A program made the position numbers and the translations under genes. The notes under the pieces are model-generated. The model searched no databases, had not been told where the DNA came from, and saw only the letters and a program-made list of their open reading frames with translations. From NCBI GenBank assembly GCA_018607905.1, contig JABBAP010000023.1:1-50360 (forward strand): DNA of 50,360 nucleotides. The letters run 5' to 3'. Origin of the DNA: Paracoccaceae bacterium (GTDB lineage Bacteria > Pseudomonadota > Alphaproteobacteria > Rhodobacterales > Rhodobacteraceae). The number at the start of each line of letters is the position of its first letter. Positions within the stretch are counted from its first letter, which is position 1. Shown here one piece after another: positions 16,627-26,355 of this stretch.

Positions 16627-17532
16627 TCAAGCCGCAGTTTCCAATCGTTTGATTTCGAGCCGAATTTTGGAAATTAACTGCTTTGCCACACGATTTAGAC
16701 GTTCAACCTTGCGATCGTCGTGGTGGCGCACGAGGTAAAACGCGCGTTTGAGCGAGATTTGATCGGTGAGGATACGTTGCAGTTCGGGAAATGTGGGTAT
16801 GGCGAAATCATGCACGATGCAAACCCCTGCCCCGCGCCGCGCCCAGTTTAGCTGCACTGAAAAGCTGTTGGAGGTGAGCGGCGTGCGGATTTTTTCGCCC
16901 AACTCGTTCATGTAGTCGAGTTCATCGTCAAAGATGAGGTCGTTGATGTAGCCAATGAAGCGGTGATCCTTGAGGTCCGCTATTTTTGTGATTTCGGGGT
17001 GGGTCGCGAGGTAATCGCGCGTTGCTGCAAGGTGTAGGCTGTAATCTGAGATTTTTTGAACCGAGAGCCGCCCTGCGTTTGGGGGCGATACTGTGATGGC
17101 CATGTCGGCCTCTTGTTTGGAGAGGTTTAGGACACGGGGGAGTGCGACGATTTGGATGTCGAGGGCTGGATTTTCTTCGCAAAGTTCCGCGCAGACTTGC
17201 GGGAGCAGGTAGTTTGCAGAGCCGTCTGGTGCGCCGATACGGATGGAGCCAGAGAGTTGATCTGCTTGATCCTGCACCTCGCCCTGGGCGGATCGAACGG
17301 CGCGGTTCATGCCTTCTACGTGGTCGAAAAGACGAGTTCCTGCATCCGTTAGCGCATAACCTTGGGGGGATTTTGCGAACAGGCGCGCGTTCATGTCCTC
17401 TTCTAGTCGGGAGATGCGGCGCGACAGGGTTGCGGGATCCATGCGGAGAATTTTGGCAGCGTTGGTGAGGCTGGCGGCCTCGGCCACGTGGAAAAAGACG
17501 CGCAGATCGTCCCAGCGGAGATTCTCGTTCAT
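16627..17532 (-). CDS. LysR-family regulator divergent from the valine catabolism genes
   Basis: 301 residues from the ATG at 17532 with AAGGA upstream. The longer frame crosses the shared promoter. N-terminal helix-turn-helix DLRVFFHVAEAASLTNAAKIL and TLSRRISRLEEDM, then a substrate-binding domain with SGSIRIGAPDG at the usual hinge. It is transcribed away from mmsA with 103 bp between the start codons. This arrangement suggests it controls mmsA and perhaps the genes after it. The effector, perhaps a valine-derived CoA ester or acid, is not known. Confidence 0.88.
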   Translation of the reverse strand: MNENLRWDDLRVFFHVAEAASLTNAAKILRMDPATLSRRISRLEEDMNARLFAKSPQGYALTDAGTRLFDHVEGMNRAVRSAQGEVQDQADQLSGSIRIGAPDGSANYLLPQVCAELCEENPALDIQIVALPRVLNLSKQEADMAITVSPPNAGRLSVQKISDYSLHLAATRDYLATHPEITKIADLKDHRFIGYINDLIFDDELDYMNELGEKIRTPLTSNSFSVQLNWARRGAGVCIVHDFAIPTFPELQRILTDQISLKRAFYLVRHHDDRKVERLNRVAKQLISKIRLEIKRLETAA

Positions 17533-17540
17533 TTGGTGTC

Positions 17541-17566
17541 CTTGCAAAAATGCAAAATGAATTTGC
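17541..17566. promoter_or_regulatory. Candidate operator in the LysR-mmsA divergent region
   Basis: CTTGCAAA at 17541-17548 is followed by the inverted repeat GCAAA-N5-TTTGC at 17552-17566, 15 bp long and close to a LysR-type box in size. The sequence TTGCAAAA recurs upstream of the isobutyryl-CoA dehydrogenase gene (19221-19228), which makes a shared regulator plausible. Confidence 0.4.
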
Positions 17567-17635
17567 TCTATTGGGGCTTTTGAGTGGAAAAACGCAAGGC
17601 TATAGTCGCCAAGAAAACAAATGGGAGATTCTGAC

Positions 17636-19135
17636 ATGGAAATTATCGGACACTATATCGGCGGCGAACATGTTGCTGGCACATCTGGCCGCACGGCCGA
17701 CATTTACAACCCTGCAACGGGTGAAGTTCAGGCAAAAGTTGCTTTGGCAAATGATGCTGAAATGGCGAATGCCGTAAATGTTGCGGCAGTTGCGCAACCT
17801 GCGTGGGCAGCGAAAAACCCGCAGGTGCGTGCCCGCGTGATGATGAAGATGGTGTCTTTGTTGCACCGCGACATGGACAAACTGGCCGAAGCATTAAGCC
17901 GTGAACACGGTAAAACACTGCCAGATGCCAAGGGCGACGTGATCCGTGGCCTGGAAGTTGTGGAATATTGCATTGGTGCGCCCCAGTTGTTGAAGGGTGA
18001 GTTTACCGACGGCGCTGGCCCAGGCATTGATATGTATTCCATGAAACAGGCGTTGGGTGTGACAGCGGGTATTACGCCGTTTAACTTTCCTGCGATGATC
18101 CCAATGTGGATGTTTGCCCCTGCGATTGTCTGTGGCAACGCGTTTATTTTGAAACCATCCGAGCGTGATCCGTCTGTGCCAATGATGTTGGCTGAATTGA
18201 TGGAAGAAGCTGGGTTGCCAAAGGGTATTATCCAAGTGGTAAACGGCGACAAAGAAGCCGTGGACGCGATTTTGGACAATGATATTATTCAATCCGTTGG
18301 TTTTGTTGGCTCGACCCCGATTGCGGAATATATTTACGGTCGTGGCTGTTCAAACGGCAAACGGGTGCAGTGTTTTGGTGGTGCGAAAAACCACATGATC
18401 ATCATGCCAGATGCGGACATGGATCAAGCGGCAGATGCGCTGATCGGTGCGGGTTTTGGCGCGGCTGGCGAGCGTTGCATGGCGATTTCGGTAGCGGTTC
18501 CTGTTGGCGACGAAACAGCGGATCGTCTGATCGCGAAATTGGCGCCACGGGTTGAGAGCCTGAAAATTGGTCCTTACACGGCTGGTGCAGATGTTGATTT
18601 TGGCCCTGTTGTGACAGCCGCCGCCAAACAAAACATCCTTGGGCTGGTGGAAACCGGTGTTAAAGATGGGGCTAATTTGGTTGTGGATGGGCGTGATTTC
18701 GCGTTGCAAGGATATGAAGATGGGTTCTTTGTTGGGGCGTGTTTGTTCGACAATGTGACCACTGACATGGATATCTATAAGAAAGAAATCTTTGGCCCTG
18801 TTTTGTCCACTGTGCGGACGCAATCGTATGAAGAAGCGCTGAAAATTGCGATGGATCATGAGATGGGCAACGGTACGGCAATCTTTACCCGTGACGGCGA
18901 TACGGCGCGTGATTTTGCGAACCGCGTAAATGTGGGCATGGTTGGCGTGAACGTGCCAATCCCTGTGCCGCTGGCCTATCACACCTTTGGCGGTTGGAAA
19001 AAATCCGCCTTTGGCGATTTGAACCAGCACGGGCCAGATGCGTTTAAGTTTTATACACGCACCAAAACTGTGACATCGCGCTGGCCTTCGGGCACGAAAG
19101 AAGGCGCTGATTTCTCTATTCCGACAATGGAATAA
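17636..19135 (+). CDS. mmsA: CoA-acylating methylmalonate-semialdehyde dehydrogenase
   Basis: 499 residues from the ATG at 17636, which has GGGAGA seven bases upstream. The ATG at 17621 contains that ribosome binding site and is rejected. Oxidises methylmalonate semialdehyde to propionyl-CoA with NAD and CoA, the last step of valine breakdown, and is also used for thymine and inositol. Aldehyde dehydrogenase fold with GITPFNFPAMIPMWM, the NAD loop GFVGSTPIA, GGAKNHMIIMPDAD and catalytic Cys281 in AAGERCMAISVAV. This whole pattern is specific to MmsA rather than general aldehyde dehydrogenases. Confidence 0.96.
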   Translation: MEIIGHYIGGEHVAGTSGRTADIYNPATGEVQAKVALANDAEMANAVNVAAVAQPAWAAKNPQVRARVMMKMVSLLHRDMDKLAEALSREHGKTLPDAKGDVIRGLEVVEYCIGAPQLLKGEFTDGAGPGIDMYSMKQALGVTAGITPFNFPAMIPMWMFAPAIVCGNAFILKPSERDPSVPMMLAELMEEAGLPKGIIQVVNGDKEAVDAILDNDIIQSVGFVGSTPIAEYIYGRGCSNGKRVQCFGGAKNHMIIMPDADMDQAADALIGAGFGAAGERCMAISVAVPVGDETADRLIAKLAPRVESLKIGPYTAGADVDFGPVVTAAAKQNILGLVETGVKDGANLVVDGRDFALQGYEDGFFVGACLFDNVTTDMDIYKKEIFGPVLSTVRTQSYEEALKIAMDHEMGNGTAIFTRDGDTARDFANRVNVGMVGVNVPIPVPLAYHTFGGWKKSAFGDLNQHGPDAFKFYTRTKTVTSRWPSGTKEGADFSIPTME

Positions 19136-19153
19136 GGCTGCCAGTTTGATTTG

Positions 19154-19186
19154 AAAGGCCACGCTTGGAAACAGGCGTGGCCTTTT
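19154..19186 (+). terminator. Intrinsic terminator after mmsA
   Basis: Perfect 11-bp stem AAAGGCCACGC (19154-19164) / GCGTGGCCTTT (19175-19185) with a 10-base loop and four T. It separates mmsA from the next three valine genes, which therefore need their own promoter. Confidence 0.8.
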
Positions 19187-19211
19187 GAGTATTTGGGGAC
19201 AAAAGAAACGG

Positions 19212-19229
19212 GTTTTGCGGTTGCAAAAC
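19212..19229. promoter_or_regulatory. Palindrome GTTTTGC-GGTT-GCAAAAC upstream of the isobutyryl-CoA dehydrogenase gene
   Basis: Perfect 7-bp arms with a 4-base spacer, 57-74 bases before the start codon, between the mmsA terminator and the next operon. It contains TTGCAAAA, also found between the LysR gene and mmsA. Probably an operator. From memory, TTTGCAAA-type sites are used by acyl-CoA-responsive regulators such as PccR of R. sphaeroides. Confidence 0.45.
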
Positions 19230-19285
19230 TGTTGTAACAATCCGAACTTATTACAGGGTCAATTCGATCCCGTAGGAGAGGTTTC

Positions 19286-20431
19286 ATGGACTTTGCACTG
19301 ACAGAAGAACAGCAGGCTATTTTTGATATGGCCTATGCTTTTGGGCAAGAAAAGATCGCGCCGTTTGCCCGCCAGTGGGAAAAAGATGAGATGATCCCAA
19401 AGTCGCTTTGGGCCGAAGTTGGTGAACTGGGCTTTGGTGGGTTGTATGTTTCTGAGGAAAGTGGCGGTGCGGGATTATCGCGCCTTGATGCGACCTTGGT
19501 GTTTGAAGCGTTGGCGATGGCGTGTCCGTCGGTTGGATCGTTTTTATCCATTCACAACATGGTTGGTGGCATGATCGACAAATTTGGATCGGCGGAGAGC
19601 AAGGCCAAATGGTTGCCTGATTTGGTGTCGCTGAACAAAGTATTTTCCTACTGTTTGACCGAACCCGGATCTGGGTCTGACGCATCGGCGTTGCGCACGC
19701 GCGCCGAGCGGACCAATGAGGGGTACACGTTGAACGGCACCAAGGCGTTTATTTCTGGTGGCGGATATTCTGACGCCTATGTTGCGATGGTACGCACGGG
19801 TGAAGACGGGCCGAAGGGGATTTCGACGGTTGTGATTGAGGACGGCGCAGAGGGGCTGTCGTTTGGGGCGTTAGAAGACAAGATGGGTTGGCGTTCGCAA
19901 CCCACCGCAGAGGTGCAGTTTTCGGATTGTAAGATTCCGTCGGAGAACCTGATTGGCGAGGAAGGTCGTGGGTTTTCCTATGCGATGGCGGGGCTTGATG
20001 GGGGGCGGTTGAATATTTCGGCGGGCGCCTTGGGTGGTGCGCAGACTGCGTTGACTGCCGCGCTGAACTATATGGGTGAGCGTAAGGCGTTTGGCAAAAC
20101 CATTGATCAGTTTCAGGCTTTACAATTTAAAGTGGCCGATATGGAGATCGAATTGCAGGCCGCGCGGGTGTTTTTGCGCCAAGCGGCGTGGAAGTTGGAC
20201 ACTGGTGCGCCAGATGCGTCGAAACACTGTGCGATGGCAAAGCGATTTGTCACGGATGTGGCGTTCAATGTGGCTAATGACGCGCTGCAATTGCACGGAG
20301 GCTACGGGTATTTGGCGGATTATGGTGTTGAGAAAATTGTGCGAGATCTGCGGGTGCATCAGATTCTGGAAGGCACAAACGAGATTATGCGGTTGATCAC
20401 GGCGCGCCATTTGTTGGCTGAGCGCGGTTGA
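19286..20431 (+). CDS. Isobutyryl-CoA dehydrogenase (acyl-CoA dehydrogenase family)
   Basis: 381 residues with GGAGAGG just upstream of the ATG. FAD flavoprotein oxidising isobutyryl-CoA to methacrylyl-CoA in valine catabolism. FSYCLTEPGSGSDASALRTRAER and GTKAFISGGGYSD are acyl-CoA dehydrogenase signatures. The C-terminal HQILEGTNEIMRLI closely matches the region of human ACAD8 and places the catalytic base at Glu362. Specific assignment rests on this match and on the operon partners, 3-hydroxyisobutyryl-CoA hydrolase and mmsB. Stop and next start overlap as TGATG. Confidence 0.92.
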   Translation: MDFALTEEQQAIFDMAYAFGQEKIAPFARQWEKDEMIPKSLWAEVGELGFGGLYVSEESGGAGLSRLDATLVFEALAMACPSVGSFLSIHNMVGGMIDKFGSAESKAKWLPDLVSLNKVFSYCLTEPGSGSDASALRTRAERTNEGYTLNGTKAFISGGGYSDAYVAMVRTGEDGPKGISTVVIEDGAEGLSFGALEDKMGWRSQPTAEVQFSDCKIPSENLIGEEGRGFSYAMAGLDGGRLNISAGALGGAQTALTAALNYMGERKAFGKTIDQFQALQFKVADMEIELQAARVFLRQAAWKLDTGAPDASKHCAMAKRFVTDVAFNVANDALQLHGGYGYLADYGVEKIVRDLRVHQILEGTNEIMRLITARHLLAERG

Positions 20432-21453
20432 TGGATATCCATATTCGCAAAGACGGTTGCGCTGGGCGGATCACGTTGCATCGCCCTAAGGCATTGAATG
20501 CGCTGACGTATCAGATGTGTTTGGACATTGAAGCAGCATTGGATGCGTGGCGCGATGATGATGCGGTTCGGCTGGTTATTATTGATGCCGAGGGCGACAA
20601 GGCGTTTTGTGCGGGCGGCGATATTCAAGACCTGTATGATGCTTCTGTTGCGGGTGATTTTGCCTATGGGCAGACGTTTTGGCGCGATGAATATCGGTTG
20701 AACGCCAAGATTTTCAATTATCCCAAGCCGTATGTCGCGTTGATGCAAGGCTTTGTGATGGGCGGCGGTGTTGGTGTTTCGTGCCACGGATCGCACCGTA
20801 TTGTGTGCGAGAGCAGCCAGATTGCGATGCCTGAATGCGGGATTGGGTTGATCCCTGATGTGGGTGGGTCGCTGATGCTGGCGCGCGCGCCGGGGCGGCT
20901 CGGTGAATATCTGGGCACAACGGGTGCGCGGATGGATGCAGGTAACGCGATTTATGCAGGATTTGCAGATAGTTACGTTCCCAAAGAGAAGTGGGATGCG
21001 TTGACGGCCGCGTTGGTAAATGGCGGCGATGTGTCTGTGGTGGATGCGTTTGTGCAAGATGCGCCTGAGTCATCAATGCACGCCCAGCAGGTGGATATTG
21101 ATCGCCATTTTGATGCGTTAGATTTGAGCGACGTTGCTGTTTCGTTGGCCTCTGATCCGTCAGAATTTGCTGCGCAAACACTCAAGATGATTTCCAAGAA
21201 AAGCCCGTTGTCGGTGGTTGCGACCCCTGCTTTGATTGCGCGGGTTCGTGCTGCCGACACAATTGAGCAGGCTTTGGCCGAGGAATATAAATTCACCTAC
21301 CGTGCCGCGGAGTTTGGTGATTTTGTTGAGGGAATCAAGGCCACGATCATCGATCGAAACCACACGCCAAATTGGCGTTTTGCAACTTTGGCAGATGTAA
21401 GCCAGACTGACGTGAATGAAATGCTCGCCCCGCTCGGGGCAAACGCGCTTTAG
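20431..21453 (+). CDS. 3-hydroxyisobutyryl-CoA hydrolase
   Basis: 340 residues from the ATG at 20431. An upstream TTG at 20428 is less likely. Crotonase-fold protein with PKALNALTYQMCLDI, the oxyanion segments AFCAGGDIQDLY and GFVMGGGVGVSCHG, and PECGIGLIPDVGGS. The PECGIGLIPDVG variant and the length near 340 point to the hydrolase of 3-hydroxyisobutyryl-CoA rather than to an enoyl-CoA hydratase. It removes CoA between the hydration and the MmsB step. No separate hydratase gene lies in the cluster. Translationally coupled to the dehydrogenase before it. Confidence 0.9.
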   Translation: MDIHIRKDGCAGRITLHRPKALNALTYQMCLDIEAALDAWRDDDAVRLVIIDAEGDKAFCAGGDIQDLYDASVAGDFAYGQTFWRDEYRLNAKIFNYPKPYVALMQGFVMGGGVGVSCHGSHRIVCESSQIAMPECGIGLIPDVGGSLMLARAPGRLGEYLGTTGARMDAGNAIYAGFADSYVPKEKWDALTAALVNGGDVSVVDAFVQDAPESSMHAQQVDIDRHFDALDLSDVAVSLASDPSEFAAQTLKMISKKSPLSVVATPALIARVRAADTIEQALAEEYKFTYRAAEFGDFVEGIKATIIDRNHTPNWRFATLADVSQTDVNEMLAPLGANAL

Positions 21454-21463
21454 GAGAAGAACC

Positions 21464-22336
21464 ATGAAAATCGGATTTATCGGGCTTGGGAATATGGGCG
21501 CGCCAATGGCGGCCAATCTGGCGGCTGCGGGGCACACGGTTACCGGGTTCGATCTGGTGACAGAACCGCCTGAGGGTGTGGGCAAAGCGAACACCGTTGT
21601 TGAAGCTGCGACGGGGCAGGATGCGGTTATCACGATGTTGCCGAATGGGCAGATTTTGCAATCTGTGGCAGGCGATATCGTGACGGTGATGGATAAAGGT
21701 GCTGCGTTTATTGATTGCTCCACCGTTGATGTTGAAAGCGCGCGTGAAGTGGCCGAAGCAGCAACTGCGCTGGGTTTGCATGCGGTTGATGCGCCTGTTT
21801 CGGGTGGTATTGGCGGTGCGGCGGCGGGGACACTTACGTTTATGGCGGGTGGTTCGGATGAGGCGTTTGCTTTGGCGGCCCCTTTGTTTGAGATCATGGG
21901 CCAAAAGGCGGTTCATTGCGGGAAGAGCGGTGCGGGACAAGCCGCCAAGATTTGCAACAATATGATTTTGGGGATCACCATGCTGGGCACCTGCGAGGCA
22001 TTCGCGCTGGCAGATAAACTGGGGTTGGATCGTCAGAAAATGTTTGATGTTGTCAGCACGTCGTCGGGATACAGCTGGTCGATGAATGCTTATTGCCCTG
22101 CCCCAGGTGTTGGGCCTGAATCCCCATCAGACAACAATTATAAGCCAGGATTTGCGGCGGAATTGATGCTGAAAGACCTGCGTTTAAGCCAACAAGCGGC
22201 AGAATCCGCAAACGCGGATACGCCGATGGGCCAGCACGCGACAGATTTATACGCGACGTTTGTGGAAGATGAAGACGGGAACGGCAAAGATTTCTCGGCC
22301 ATGTTACCTCGTTTGGAAGCGCGTGGGCGGGGGTAA
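21464..22336 (+). CDS. mmsB: 3-hydroxyisobutyrate dehydrogenase
   Basis: 290 residues from the ATG at 21464, preceded by AGGAGAA. It starts 10 bases after the hydrolase stop. Oxidises 3-hydroxyisobutyrate to methylmalonate semialdehyde, the substrate of MmsA. Rossmann motif GFIGLGNMGAPMAANL at the N-terminus, DAPVSGGIGGAAAGTLTFM substrate-binding segment, and catalytic lysine in GAGQAAKICNNM. Last gene of the valine operon. The upstream frame to 21416 lies in the previous gene. Confidence 0.95.
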   Translation: MKIGFIGLGNMGAPMAANLAAAGHTVTGFDLVTEPPEGVGKANTVVEAATGQDAVITMLPNGQILQSVAGDIVTVMDKGAAFIDCSTVDVESAREVAEAATALGLHAVDAPVSGGIGGAAAGTLTFMAGGSDEAFALAAPLFEIMGQKAVHCGKSGAGQAAKICNNMILGITMLGTCEAFALADKLGLDRQKMFDVVSTSSGYSWSMNAYCPAPGVGPESPSDNNYKPGFAAELMLKDLRLSQQAAESANADTPMGQHATDLYATFVEDEDGNGKDFSAMLPRLEARGRG

Positions 22337-22349
22337 ACCCTGAGCATCG

Positions 22350-22700
22350 CTACTGATCGCGAGCGTCTAACATCCACTGGCAGCCGCGAAGCTGTTTTCG
22401 TAATAATTTTCGCAACTTCTTACTGTCGGGTTCAGTGGACCAAAATTGAAGCTGTTCTTTGAACATTTTTTGCCCAGCATGATATCCATCGTAGCGTATG
22501 ATTTCGGTTAAAAACCAGTCTGCTGCACGGTCGAAATTTATTGGGTCTTGGCGCCATTCCTCTTCGAAACCCGGTTGTTTTTCAATCATGCTCATTAACG
22601 CTGCGCAGTTTGCAAGTGATCGGCCATAATCAGAATATGCTGCCGCGGATTGTGTAAGGACAATCACGAAGGCAGCGCTGAGGATGGTTCGTTTTAGCAT
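22350..22700 (-). CDS. Small secreted protein of unknown function
   Basis: 116 residues. The signal peptide MLKRTILSAAFVIVLTQSAA ends near AYSDY. The mature part is about 95 residues, helical and charged, with two cysteines (in ANCAAL and RGCQWML) that could form a disulfide. I recognise no family. It begins 10 bases after the uvrA stop on the same strand, so it may be carried on the uvrA transcript and share its DNA-damage control. No ribosome binding site is evident. Confidence 0.65.
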   Translation of the reverse strand: MLKRTILSAAFVIVLTQSAAAYSDYGRSLANCAALMSMIEKQPGFEEEWRQDPINFDRAADWFLTEIIRYDGYHAGQKMFKEQLQFWSTEPDSKKLRKLLRKQLRGCQWMLDARDQ

Positions 22701-22710
22701 GTTTGAACTG

Positions 22711-25569
22711 TTATTCCGCCGCCACCGCTTGTGTTTCGAGCATGTCTTTTAGATACCGTCCTGTGTGGCTGGCCTCGCTTTGCGCGACCTCTTCTGGGGT
22801 GCCTGTGGCTACGATTTCACCGCCGCCGTCGCCGCCTTCGGGGCCGATGTCGATGATGTGGTCGGCGGTCTTGATGACATCTAGGTTGTGTTCAATCACC
22901 AACACGGAATTGCCTTGGTCAACCAATTCGTGCAGCACTTCCAATAATTTACGCACGTCTTCAAAGTGCAGACCTGTTGTAGGTTCATCCAAAATATAAA
23001 GCGTGCGGCCCGTGGATCGTTTGCTGAGTTCTTTGGACAGTTTCACACGCTGTGCTTCACCGCCTGAGAGCGTCGTCGCCTGTTGGCCGACCTTGATATA
23101 ACCAAGACCGACGCGCAGGAGTGCAGTCATTTTATCGCGGATAGATGGAACGGCTTGGAAGAATTGTTCGGCGTCTTCGACCGTCATATCAAGCACGTCT
23201 GCGATGGATTTACCTTTGAAGTGAACTTCTAAGGTTTCGCGGTTGTAGCGTTTGCCTTTGCAGCTTTCGCAGGTGACATAAACGTCTGGCAGGAAGTGCA
23301 TTTCGATTTTGATGACGCCGTCACCTTGGCAGGCTTCGCAGCGCCCGCCTTTGACGTTGAAGGAGAACCGACCGGGTTTATAGCCGCGTGTTTTTGCTTC
23401 GGGTAGGCCCGCAAACCAATCGCGGATCGGGGTGAATGCGCCTGTGTAGGTTGCGGGGTTGGATCGCGGTGTGCGCCCAATAGCGCGCTGGTCGATGTCG
23501 ATGACTTTATCGAGGTATTGCAGGCCTTTGATCGCTTCACACGGTGCGGGCGTTTGTTTCGCGCCGTTCAATCGCATGGATGCGGTTTTGAACAAGGTTT
23601 CGATGGTGAGCGTGGATTTACCACCCCCCGAAACACCTGTGATGCAGCAGAATGTGCCAAGCGGGTATTCGGCGGTGATGTTTTTCAGGTTGTTGCCAGT
23701 TGCGCCTTGAACGACGACCTTTTTACCAGTGCCTTTGCGGCGTTCCGCAGGGATCGGGATTTTACGTTTGCCCGTAAGGTATTGGCCTGTAATTGATTTT
23801 TTGTTTTTGGCGATTTGGGCTGGTGTGCCTTTGCCGATGATTTCGCCGCCGTGAACACCTGCGCCCGGGCCGATATCGAGAACATAATCGGCTTCGCGGA
23901 TGGCTTCTTCGTCGTGTTCGACAACGATGACTGTGTTGCCCTGATCGCGTAGGTTTTTGAGCGTTGTCAGTAGGCGACCGTTGTCGCGTTGGTGTAGGCC
24001 GATGGAGGGTTCATCAAGGACGTAAAGCACGCCAGTGAGGCCTGAGCCGATTTGGCTGGCCAAGCGGATGCGTTGGCTTTCGCCGCCCGAAAGCGTGCCG
24101 GAATTGCGCGATAGGGTTAGGTAGTTCAGGCCGACATTCACAAGGAAACCAAGGCGTTCGCGGATTTCTTTGAGGATGGCTTTGGCGATTTGGTTTTTCT
24201 GATCGCTCAGTTCGGATGGAATTTTATCGACCCATGCCAAGGCTTCTGCGATGGAAAGCTGAACGATTTGGCCAACGTGGCAGCCGCCCATTTTAACAGC
24301 GAGGGCTTCGGCGCGCAGGCGATATCCGTCACACGTGCCGCAGTGACGGTTGTTTTGGTAGCGTTCGAATTCTTCGCGGATCCAGTTTGAATCCGTTTCG
24401 CGGTAGCGGCGTTCCATGTTCGGAATGACGCCTTCAAAGGCGCGCGATACTTCGTAAACACGGCCGCCCTCGTCGTAGCGGAATTTGATTTCTTCATCGT
24501 GCGAGCCGTGCAGCATGACCTGTTGCACATGGGCTGGCAGGTCTTTCCACGCGAGGTCTTTGTCAAATTCGTAGTGTTTGGCGATGGCTTCGATGGTTTG
24601 GCGAAAATACGGAGATTTCCCTTTGGCCCAAGGTGCCAACGCGCCTTTGTAGAGCGAAATTGTTTGGTCTGGCACGACAAGGCGTTCGTCAAAGAAGAGT
24701 TCGACCCCAAGGCCGTCGCAATCTGGACAAGCGCCGAACGGAGCGTTGAAAGAGAACAGGCGCGGTTCGATTTCAGAGATGGTGAAACCAGAAACGGGGC
24801 AGGCAAATTTTTCGGAAAACGTCATGCGTTCTGGATCGCCGTCGGTTGGGGCGGTTTCCAGAATGGCGATGCCGTCTGCCAGATCAAGTGCGGTGCGTAG
24901 GCTGTCGGCGAGACGTGTTTCTAAGCCCGCTTTGACCACGAGACGATCCACAACCACGTCGATGTTGTGGCGGAATTTTTTGTCCAGCGTTGGTGGTTCG
25001 TCCAGTTCATAGAACTCGCCGTTTACTTTAACCCTCTGAAATCCTGTCTTTTTCAGTTCTGCGAATTCTTTGCGATATTCGCCTTTGCGATCTCGCACGA
25101 TTGGCGCCAGAAGAAAGGCACGAGTCCCCTCCTCCATCTTCATGATGCGATCGACCATTTCAGAGACTTGTTGTGCCTCGATCGGGAGGCCCGTTGTTGG
25201 GGAATAGGGCGTGCCAACGCGGGCAAACAACAGGCGCATATAATCGTAAATCTCGGTGACTGTGCCCACCGTAGAGCGCGGATTTTTCGATGTGGTCTTT
25301 TGCTCGATGGAAATAGCTGGGCTAAGGCCAGAAATGTGATCCACATCGGGTTTTTGCATCATATCGAGGAACTGGCGCGCATAAGCAGAGAGCGATTCCA
25401 CGTAACGGCGCTGGCCCTCGGCGTAGATCGTATCAAACGCCAAAGACGATTTGCCAGAGCCAGACAAGCCAGTGATGACAACCAGTTGATCGCGTGGAAT
25501 ATTCACGTCGATGTTTTTGAGATTATGTTCGCGTGCGCCGCGAATTTCGATGTTTTTTAGCTCAGCCAT
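22711..25569 (-). CDS. uvrA: Excinuclease ABC subunit A
   Basis: 952 residues, the family norm. DNA-damage recognition ATPase of nucleotide excision repair, working as a dimer with UvrB. Two ABC modules are visible: Walker [13 protein letters not shown] near residue 31 and [13 protein letters not shown] in the second half, each with a signature ([16 protein letters not shown] and [15 protein letters not shown]). Zinc-binding CPDC, CGTC and CEAC...CESC pairs are present. An SOS box lies 66-80 bases upstream, the expected LexA control for this gene. Confidence 0.98.
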   Translation of the reverse strand: MAELKNIEIRGAREHNLKNIDVNIPRDQLVVITGLSGSGKSSLAFDTIYAEGQRRYVESLSAYARQFLDMMQKPDVDHISGLSPAISIEQKTTSKNPRSTVGTVTEIYDYMRLLFARVGTPYSPTTGLPIEAQQVSEMVDRIMKMEEGTRAFLLAPIVRDRKGEYRKEFAELKKTGFQRVKVNGEFYELDEPPTLDKKFRHNIDVVVDRLVVKAGLETRLADSLRTALDLADGIAILETAPTDGDPERMTFSEKFACPVSGFTISEIEPRLFSFNAPFGACPDCDGLGVELFFDERLVVPDQTISLYKGALAPWAKGKSPYFRQTIEAIAKHYEFDKDLAWKDLPAHVQQVMLHGSHDEEIKFRYDEGGRVYEVSRAFEGVIPNMERRYRETDSNWIREEFERYQNNRHCGTCDGYRLRAEALAVKMGGCHVGQIVQLSIAEALAWVDKIPSELSDQKNQIAKAILKEIRERLGFLVNVGLNYLTLSRNSGTLSGGESQRIRLASQIGSGLTGVLYVLDEPSIGLHQRDNGRLLTTLKNLRDQGNTVIVVEHDEEAIREADYVLDIGPGAGVHGGEIIGKGTPAQIAKNKKSITGQYLTGKRKIPIPAERRKGTGKKVVVQGATGNNLKNITAEYPLGTFCCITGVSGGGKSTLTIETLFKTASMRLNGAKQTPAPCEAIKGLQYLDKVIDIDQRAIGRTPRSNPATYTGAFTPIRDWFAGLPEAKTRGYKPGRFSFNVKGGRCEACQGDGVIKIEMHFLPDVYVTCESCKGKRYNRETLEVHFKGKSIADVLDMTVEDAEQFFQAVPSIRDKMTALLRVGLGYIKVGQQATTLSGGEAQRVKLSKELSKRSTGRTLYILDEPTTGLHFEDVRKLLEVLHELVDQGNSVLVIEHNLDVIKTADHIIDIGPEGGDGGGEIVATGTPEEVAQSEASHTGRYLKDMLETQAVAAE

Positions 25570-25634
25570 TGTTCTGCCCCCAAGACGTCCTTTCTAAGTA
25601 GGACATCGTGCCAGAATTGCCAATGGAAAATTGA

Positions 25635-25649
25635 GAACATTAAGGGAAC
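25635..25649 (-). promoter_or_regulatory. SOS (LexA) box upstream of uvrA
   Basis: On the plus strand GAAC-ATTAAGG-GAAC, read toward uvrA as GTTC-N7-GTTC. This is the direct-repeat LexA operator of alphaproteobacteria. It sits 66-80 bases before the uvrA ATG, and uvrA is a known LexA target in this class. The match is perfect in both half-sites. Confidence 0.85.
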
Positions 25650-25689
25650 GGGGCGACCTACTGACAGAGAGCGTCAGCAGAGGGGTGTG

Positions 25690-26274
25690 TCACTTGCCCA
25701 AAATCTTTTTCACGTAGTTGCGCGTTTCTTTGTAGGGCGGCACACCGTTGTATTTTTTAACCGCACCCGGGCCTGCGTTATAGGCGGCCAAGGCCAAGCG
25801 CCAACTGCGAAATTTGGTGTATTGTTGTTTGAGATAGCGCGCGCCGCCTTCGAGGTTTTGACGCGGGTCATGCGGGTTCACGCCCAGCGTTTTGGCGGTA
25901 AACGGCATAAGTTGCGCCAACCCAATCGCGCCTGCGTGGCTTTTTGCTTTGGGATTCCAATTGCTTTCTTGTTGAACCAGACGGTTGAACAGATCGACGG
26001 GAATGCCGTATTTACGCGCCGCAGCTTCGGCCATCGGTTTGTAAACGCCTTTGTAGTTTCCGTTGTAGCGCGGAATAATATCGAGGCGATTGGAATTTGT
26101 CGGCAAAAGACGGCTGGAGCTGGAATATTGTTTAGACAGGCGTTTATCGATCAGCTTGGTGTGACTGGAGGAAATTCGCGTGCGCGATTTTGACGATTTG
26201 ATAATATCAGCAGAGGCCGCGATGGGGCCGGCGATCACTGCTATTGCCGTCAATACTGCTATCGTTTTGCGCAT
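25690..26274 (-). CDS. Lytic transglycosylase, SLT domain
   Basis: 194 residues from the ATG at 26274, where a signal peptide begins ([22 protein letters not shown]). The frame open to 26718 would cross the ssb promoter and start. Periplasmic murein lyase producing 1,6-anhydro-muropeptides. The SLT domain covers about residues 85-190. Catalytic Glu in [13 protein letters not shown], then [21 protein letters not shown] and [13 protein letters not shown], all classic family-1 motifs. Its product feeds the recycling step catalysed by AnmK, encoded elsewhere in the window. Divergent from ssb. Confidence 0.92.
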   Translation of the reverse strand: MRKTIAVLTAIAVIAGPIAASADIIKSSKSRTRISSSHTKLIDKRLSKQYSSSSRLLPTNSNRLDIIPRYNGNYKGVYKPMAEAAARKYGIPVDLFNRLVQQESNWNPKAKSHAGAIGLAQLMPFTAKTLGVNPHDPRQNLEGGARYLKQQYTKFRSWRLALAAYNAGPGAVKKYNGVPPYKETRNYVKKILGK

Positions 26275-26355
26275 TATAAACGCCTTTTCGAAAACCTGCT
26301 GGGGGAGCATTAACTCTTTTTCGGGGTCTTGACCAGAGAATGTGACTTGGATGGA

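Noticed and set aside
18350-19240. 296-codon minus-strand frame opposite mmsA
   Set aside because: Antisense of a highly conserved enzyme and rich in His/Arg/Phe; it crosses the mmsA terminator.
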